Assembly: GCA_016278725.1 (NCBI GenBank)
Contig: JADQBG010000016.1
Span: forward strand, 22,084 to 86,083
Direction: 5' to 3'
Source: Actinomycetota bacterium
GTDB lineage: Bacteria > Actinomycetota > Thermoleophilia > RBG-16-64-13
Length of the DNA: 64,000 bases
The translations under genes were made by a program, and so were the position numbers. Within the stretch, counting starts at the first letter, position 1. Every line of letters starts with the position of its first letter. The notes beneath the pieces were generated by a model, which saw only the letters and a list, made by a program, of their open reading frames with translations, made no database searches and was not told the DNA's origin. This document shows, piece by piece, positions 60,312-64,000 of the stretch.

Positions 60312-61240
60312 ATCCGGCGGCTCCGGTCGAGGAGGCTCCCTCGAGCAAGGCTGCGGAGGTGGCCGCTTTGGTGCAGCTCGCCTGCCTGACCGAAGCTACG
60401 GTGGGCAAACCGGGCAATGTCTCTCCTTCTGCGGGCTTTGCCGATGTCGGTTACCAAGACTTCGTGCTCAGCGCTCTGGCGGTGGGCCCGGCCTTCATGC
60501 TGTCGGGTTCGCACCCTCTCGGCGAGGTCGTGCTGCGCGCGGTGCGCGACACCCGGGCTGCGGTGCACACCAACACCAATCTGGGTCTCGTGCTTCTGCT
60601 TGCTCCCCTGGCCATGGCGGCGACCCGGGAGGGCCGGTCTTTGAGGGAAGGCCGGTCTTTGCGGAAGGCCCTGTCCGAAGTCTTGAGTGGCCTGACGGTT
60701 GACGACGCCCGCTTGGTCTACGAGGCCATCCGCACCGCGCAGGCCGGGGGGCTGGGCGCGGTCACCAACCACGACGTGGGCGAATCCCAGCCAAAAGTGG
60801 ACCTGGCCGCAGCCATGCGGTTGGCGGCCGGACGCGACTCGATCGCGCGCGAGTACTCGACGGACTTCGAATTGACCTTCGAGTTGGTCGCGCCGGTCCT
60901 GCGCAACCTCTGGGCTCAAACCCTTTCCCCCGCGGTGGTGGTGGCCCAGGCCTTCCTCACGGTGCTCGCGAAGGAGCCGGATACGCTGATCGCGCGGAAG
61001 CGGGGCCGGGCTGCGGCTGAGGCGGTATCGGCCGAGGCGAAATCGGTCCTGGATTTGGGAGGGTACCTCAGCGGGAGGGGTAAGGAGGCGGCCGCGCGGT
61101 TCGATCGCCGTTTGCGGAGCGAAGGGAACGCTCTGAACCCCGGAACCACCGCCGATCTGCTTGGCGCCGGCCTCTTCGTCGTTTTCCGAGAGGATGCCGG
61201 CTACGCCGCGGCGGTCCGGCGAGAAATCCTGAGCGGGTGA
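60308..61240 (+). CDS. Triphosphoribosyl-dephospho-CoA synthase-like protein (COG1767)
   Basis: A 310-aa all-helical protein of the CitG/MdcB superfamily. AALVQLACLTEATVGKPGNV, the conserved acidic/His patches and HTNTNLGLVLLLAPLAMAA match the family. In methylotrophs a CitG-like gene sits in the H4MPT island, but its reaction is unknown. No citrate or malonate decarboxylase genes are nearby to need a CitG. An 18-bp tandem duplication near 60640-60675 gives EGRSLREGRSLR. GTG 60308 overlaps the previous stop. It is probably a cofactor-synthesis enzyme handling a phosphoribosyl or triphosphate donor. Confidence 0.8.
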   Translation: MNPAAPVEEAPSSKAAEVAALVQLACLTEATVGKPGNVSPSAGFADVGYQDFVLSALAVGPAFMLSGSHPLGEVVLRAVRDTRAAVHTNTNLGLVLLLAPLAMAATREGRSLREGRSLRKALSEVLSGLTVDDARLVYEAIRTAQAGGLGAVTNHDVGESQPKVDLAAAMRLAAGRDSIAREYSTDFELTFELVAPVLRNLWAQTLSPAVVVAQAFLTVLAKEPDTLIARKRGRAAAEAVSAEAKSVLDLGGYLSGRGKEAAARFDRRLRSEGNALNPGTTADLLGAGLFVVFREDAGYAAAVRREILSG

Positions 61241-61329
61241 GCGGGTCAGCGGGTGGAGGAGCGGAGGCCCGCACGAGCGGGTGGACGGTGGAAGGGCGGA
61301 TGGGCGCGCCGGCGAATTCGGCGCTCGAG

Positions 61330-62046
61330 CTACCCGGGCACCTCGAGTTGCCCGGTGTGCAGCGCCGTGGACATCAGGGCGCCGCGGAGACCCATGCGGC
61401 GCAATTCGTCGATATCTGCCGCACCGCGCACACCTCCACCCACGATGACCCGGTCAGGGGGAAAGGCTTCCTGGATCGCCTCGAGCAGCGCCCACGGGGG
61501 ACCGCCGGCGGCGCCCACACCATCGAGGTCGAGGGCGATCAATTGCGAGACTCCGGCGGCGGCGAGCAGACGGGCGCCCTCGGCGGGCAGGGCACCGTCG
61601 AGACCGCGCGCCGGCGAACGGACCCTGCCGACCGACACATCCAAGCTCACGGGCAACAACTCCGAGGGGAACTCTTCGAGCAACTGCCGGAGATGGGCCA
61701 GACTGGTCAGCGTTTCCGTCCCGATCACCACCCGCGAAGCACCCAGCCCGAAGAGAGCCTGGGCTCCTTTAGGGGTGTGGACCCCGGTGTCCGCCCAGAG
61801 CGCGGCGTCCAAAGCTCCGGCCATCTGCCGCAGGAGCCCATCGTGAGAGCCCTTTTGCATGATGGCGTCCAAGTCGGCCACATAGAGGGACTGCGCTCGG
61901 GCTTCGGCGATCAGGGCGCGGCCGAGCGCGAGCGGCGCGGTGCCTTTGCCCAGCGGGCTGCGGAGAAGCCGGTAACGCGCGCGGTTTCCGCGGTTTCCGC
62001 GGACCACCACTCCTCCGAGGAGGTCTAGCACAGGGATGATCTCCAA
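61330..62046 (-). CDS. HisA-like (COG1411) TIM-barrel protein
   Basis: A 238-aa protein related to phosphoribosyl-formimino-AICAR-P isomerase HisA. It has EIIPVLDLLGGVVVRGNRGNR, SLYVADLDAIMQKGSHDG (the HisA-like catalytic Asp region), VIGTETLTSL and VIVGGGVRGAADIDEL. COG1411 proteins travel with H4MPT/methanofuran genes and not with his operons; function unknown. Read on the minus strand against the rest of the cluster. The TTG start at 62046 overlaps the start of the opposite-strand mfnD gene. A 9-bp tandem duplication gives GNRGNR. Confidence 0.82.
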   Translation of the reverse strand: MEIIPVLDLLGGVVVRGNRGNRARYRLLRSPLGKGTAPLALGRALIAEARAQSLYVADLDAIMQKGSHDGLLRQMAGALDAALWADTGVHTPKGAQALFGLGASRVVIGTETLTSLAHLRQLLEEFPSELLPVSLDVSVGRVRSPARGLDGALPAEGARLLAAAGVSQLIALDLDGVGAAGGPPWALLEAIQEAFPPDRVIVGGGVRGAADIDELRRMGLRGALMSTALHTGQLEVPG

Positions 62047-63091
62047 CGCTGCCTCTTCCGCTCCGGTGCTGGTCTTCGAGTATGTCACCGGCGGTGGGTG
62101 GCCGTCCCACCCGGTTCCCCCCGGTCTGGCCGATGAGGGTGACTCCATGCTGAACGCCGTGCTGAACGATTTCAAGGCCTGGGGCGTATTCCAGACGATC
62201 ACCACGCGCGACTCACGGCTGCCCGCCGCCCGACTCAGCGCCGATGTGGTTCTGCCCCTGCTTCCGGAGGACTGTGAGGCAACGCTACGCGGCCTTCTGC
62301 CCAAGTGCCGGGCGGCGCTGATCATCGCGCCCGAAACCGGAGGGGCCCTCGCGCGGCTATCGGCCTGGGTGGAGCAGGCGGGTATCCTGCTGCTGGGGAG
62401 CTCCTCGCAGGCCGTCGCGCTTGCGGGTGACAAGTGGGAGTGCCACCTGCGGCTGAGCCAAGCGGGACTGTCGGTCCCCCGGACCTTGCGGTTGGCCGAT
62501 GCGGACTACGGGAGCGGCAACTCCGGCATCGGGTTCCCCGCGGTGGTGAAGCCGCGTGACGGCGCGGGTTGTGACGGGGTGTCTCTGGTCCGCAACGAGA
62601 GGGAATTGCGCAAGCTCGTGCGCCGAGGGAAGCCGGCAGGCGGGCAGGTGGCGGCAGACCAAGGGGACGACTCCGACCTGTTGCTCCAGGAGTACGTACC
62701 CGGAGTCCACGCCAGCGCCTCCCTGGTTGTCGGCCGGTCGCAGACGGTCTGCCTGGGCCTGAACCGGCAGCTGATCGACGTGGGCACCCGCTTCCATTTG
62801 CGGGGAACGCGCTTCGGGCTGAAACACGCCCTGAGCGATCGGGCGGTGGAGGTTGCCTGCCGAGCGGCGGAGTCGATTCCCGGCCTGAGGGGGTATGTGG
62901 GGGTGGATCTGCTCCTCACCCCGGAGGAGTGCTTCATCGTGGAGATCAACCCCCGATTGACCACTTCTTACGTGGGCCTGCCCCGCGAGGCCGCTCAGCC
63001 GCTCGCGCAGATCTGGGCCGCGTGCGGGGAGGAGCTCCCGGAAGCCGAGAGAGGGGCCGGCGGAACCGGCGAGAGAGAAGGCGGGCGATGA
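62036..63091 (+). CDS. mfnD: ATP-grasp ligase, tyramine-glutamate ligase (MfnD) type
   Basis: A 351-aa ATP-grasp enzyme of the MfnD/COG1821 family, which joins glutamate to tyramine (or a tyrosine-like head) in methanofuran synthesis. VLVFEYVTGGGW is the hallmark N terminus. FPAVVKPRDGAGCDGVSLVR, LLQEYVPGVHASASLVVG, the Mg2+ loop FIVEINPRLTTSYVGL and a long Glu/Gly tail follow. ATG 62036 or GTG 62066 may be the start; the former overlaps the divergent HisA-like gene. The presence of MfnD supports synthesis of a methanofuran-type carrier. Confidence 0.85.
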   Translation: MISNAASSAPVLVFEYVTGGGWPSHPVPPGLADEGDSMLNAVLNDFKAWGVFQTITTRDSRLPAARLSADVVLPLLPEDCEATLRGLLPKCRAALIIAPETGGALARLSAWVEQAGILLLGSSSQAVALAGDKWECHLRLSQAGLSVPRTLRLADADYGSGNSGIGFPAVVKPRDGAGCDGVSLVRNERELRKLVRRGKPAGGQVAADQGDDSDLLLQEYVPGVHASASLVVGRSQTVCLGLNRQLIDVGTRFHLRGTRFGLKHALSDRAVEVACRAAESIPGLRGYVGVDLLLTPEECFIVEINPRLTTSYVGLPREAAQPLAQIWAACGEELPEAERGAGGTGEREGGR

Positions 63092-64000
63092 GTGAGGCGA
63101 AGGGGATCGTGGGCTGGGACGTCGGTGGCGTCCAGGTGAAGGCGGCGTACTTCTCTCCCTCGGGTCTGCCGGAGTCGGGCCCGGACCGGGTGGCCAGCGA
63201 GCCTTTCGAGATCTGGCGCGGGCCCGAGCGGCTTGCGGAAGTGCTGACGACGGTCTTCGCCCGGGTCGCCGGGATGCCGGCCGAGCGGATGGCCATCACC
63301 ATGACCGCCGAACTCTCGGACGCCTTCCGCACGAAGCGCGAGGGAGTGCTCCACGTGCTGGACGCGTTCGCCACGGCATTTCCGGGGGCCGATCTTGCCT
63401 TCCTGGGGCTGGATGGCAGCTTTGCCTCGCCCGAAGCCGCCCGCGCTCGGCCCGTGAGCCACGCGGCGACCAACTGGGTGGCGTCCGCCCGCTGGCTGGC
63501 GCGGGAGCAGCCGGCGGGAGTGATGCTGGACATCGGCAGCACGACGACCGACATCATCCCGTTCGCCGATGGGCGCCCGTTGGTCCGGGGGGAGACGGAT
63601 GTGGAGCGGCTGCTTTCGGGAGAGCTTGTGTACACGGGAGTGGTCCGCACCAACCCCAACACCATGGTCCGCGCGGTTCCTCTGCGGGGAGGTTGGTGTC
63701 GGGTCGCCGCCGAGCATTTCACCTGCATGGGTGACGTCTATGTGCTTCTCGAGCGCCTCGGACAGGCGGACTACACCTCACCGACACCCGATGGGCGTGA
63801 CGTGATGTCCGGAGCGGCGGCTCGTCTTTCCCGGCTGGTCTGTTGCGATGAGGAGACGCTGTCGCGGGAGGAGGTCAGGGCCCTCGCCGGTTATGTGGCC
63901 GAGGAGCAGTTGGGGATGATTCTCCGGGCTTTGAATCAGGTCCTCTCGCGCGCAGATCTCGCCGGAATCCTGGAGGGCGGGGCGGCGCTGGTGGCGGCGG
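63088..64000 (+). CDS. H4MPT-linked C1 transfer pathway protein (COG1548), cut by window end
   Basis: At least 304 residues of an ASKHA-fold, hydantoinase/kinase-like protein; the frame stays open to the window edge. IVGWDVGGVQVKAAYF is the phosphate loop and GVMLDIGSTTTDIIPFADG the second. VRTNPNTMVRAVPLRGGWCR and AEHFTCMGDVYVLLERL match the conserved H4MPT-island family. Function unknown, thought to act in cofactor synthesis. ATG 63088 overlaps the mfnD stop (ATGA). It indicates that the island continues beyond the window. Confidence 0.88.
   Translation, partial: MSEAKGIVGWDVGGVQVKAAYFSPSGLPESGPDRVASEPFEIWRGPERLAEVLTTVFARVAGMPAERMAITMTAELSDAFRTKREGVLHVLDAFATAFPGADLAFLGLDGSFASPEAARARPVSHAATNWVASARWLAREQPAGVMLDIGSTTTDIIPFADGRPLVRGETDVERLLSGELVYTGVVRTNPNTMVRAVPLRGGWCRVAAEHFTCMGDVYVLLERLGQADYTSPTPDGRDVMSGAAARLSRLVCCDEETLSREEVRALAGYVAEEQLGMILRALNQVLSRADLAGILEGGAALVAA

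Overview
This is a GC-rich bacterial chromosome segment. Four pieces of evidence point to Actinomycetota, probably a lineage outside the classical Streptomyces/Mycobacterium group. (1) The housekeeping order is metG-tatD-rsmA-ispE-tRNA-Gln-glmU-prs-rplY-pth-mfd-PpiC lipoprotein-mazG-eno-ftsB/divIC-DUF501-ppx. (2) DUF501 lies next to enolase. (3) GTG and TTG starts are frequent. (4) Several genes appear to be leaderless. The assignment is inference from gene content; no 16S rRNA gene is present.

Region 1 (1-15.6 kb) is mixed core and accessory genes: the 3' part of dinB, a membrane-anchored discoidin-like protein, class II aldolase, threonine aldolase, two NUDIX hydrolases, an HD protein, an amidohydrolase, DUF3786, an L,D-transpeptidase, a PadR regulator with a MacB/FtsX-type ABC exporter, a ROK sugar kinase, RsmI and a haem-binding CxxCH protein. 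Region 2 (15.6-33.7 kb) is the housekeeping block. Its oddities are a GlmU whose acetyltransferase half lacks the family's catalytic segment and a single-ORF fusion of DUF501 with Ppx/GppA.

Region 3 (33.7-42.8 kb) is a 9.06-kb integrated element in the 3' end of tRNA-Leu(UAA). A perfect 50-bp direct repeat bounds it. It carries a tyrosine integrase, a co-transcribed zinc-finger/HTH protein, a divergent excisionase/AlpA-like protein, a primase-DUF3987 protein, small ORFs and a P27-like small terminase. It has no capsid, portal or large terminase gene. That is the layout of a phage satellite (PICI-like) rather than a prophage.

Region 4 (42.9-64 kb, continuing past the window) is the most interesting part: a nearly contiguous tetrahydromethanopterin (H4MPT)/methanofuran one-carbon island. 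A strong promoter, a structured leader with an intrinsic terminator and a possible leader peptide come first. They precede DUF2180 and DUF2193, two families I know mainly from methanogens, and an aquaporin-like channel. Next are an iron-sulfur flavoprotein and an AfpA/DmrB-type flavoprotein, then MptG, DUF447, MtdB, an ATP-grasp protein, FmdD, FmdB, FmdA, a dihydropteroate-synthase-like protein, DUF1464, Ftr, FmdC, Mch, a RimK-like ligase, a COG1767 protein, a HisA-like protein, MfnD and the start of a COG1548 protein. MtdB, Mch, Ftr and Fmd together would interconvert methylene-H4MPT and CO2 or formate. The other genes are known or suspected cofactor-biosynthesis genes. FmdB keeps the [4Fe-4S] cysteines and the active-site cysteine and has a separate FmdD, so the complex looks like a genuine Mo/W formylmethanofuran dehydrogenase, not the non-redox Fhc hydrolase of methylotrophic proteobacteria. 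Most of these genes overlap by 1-41 bases, which implies tight translational coupling.
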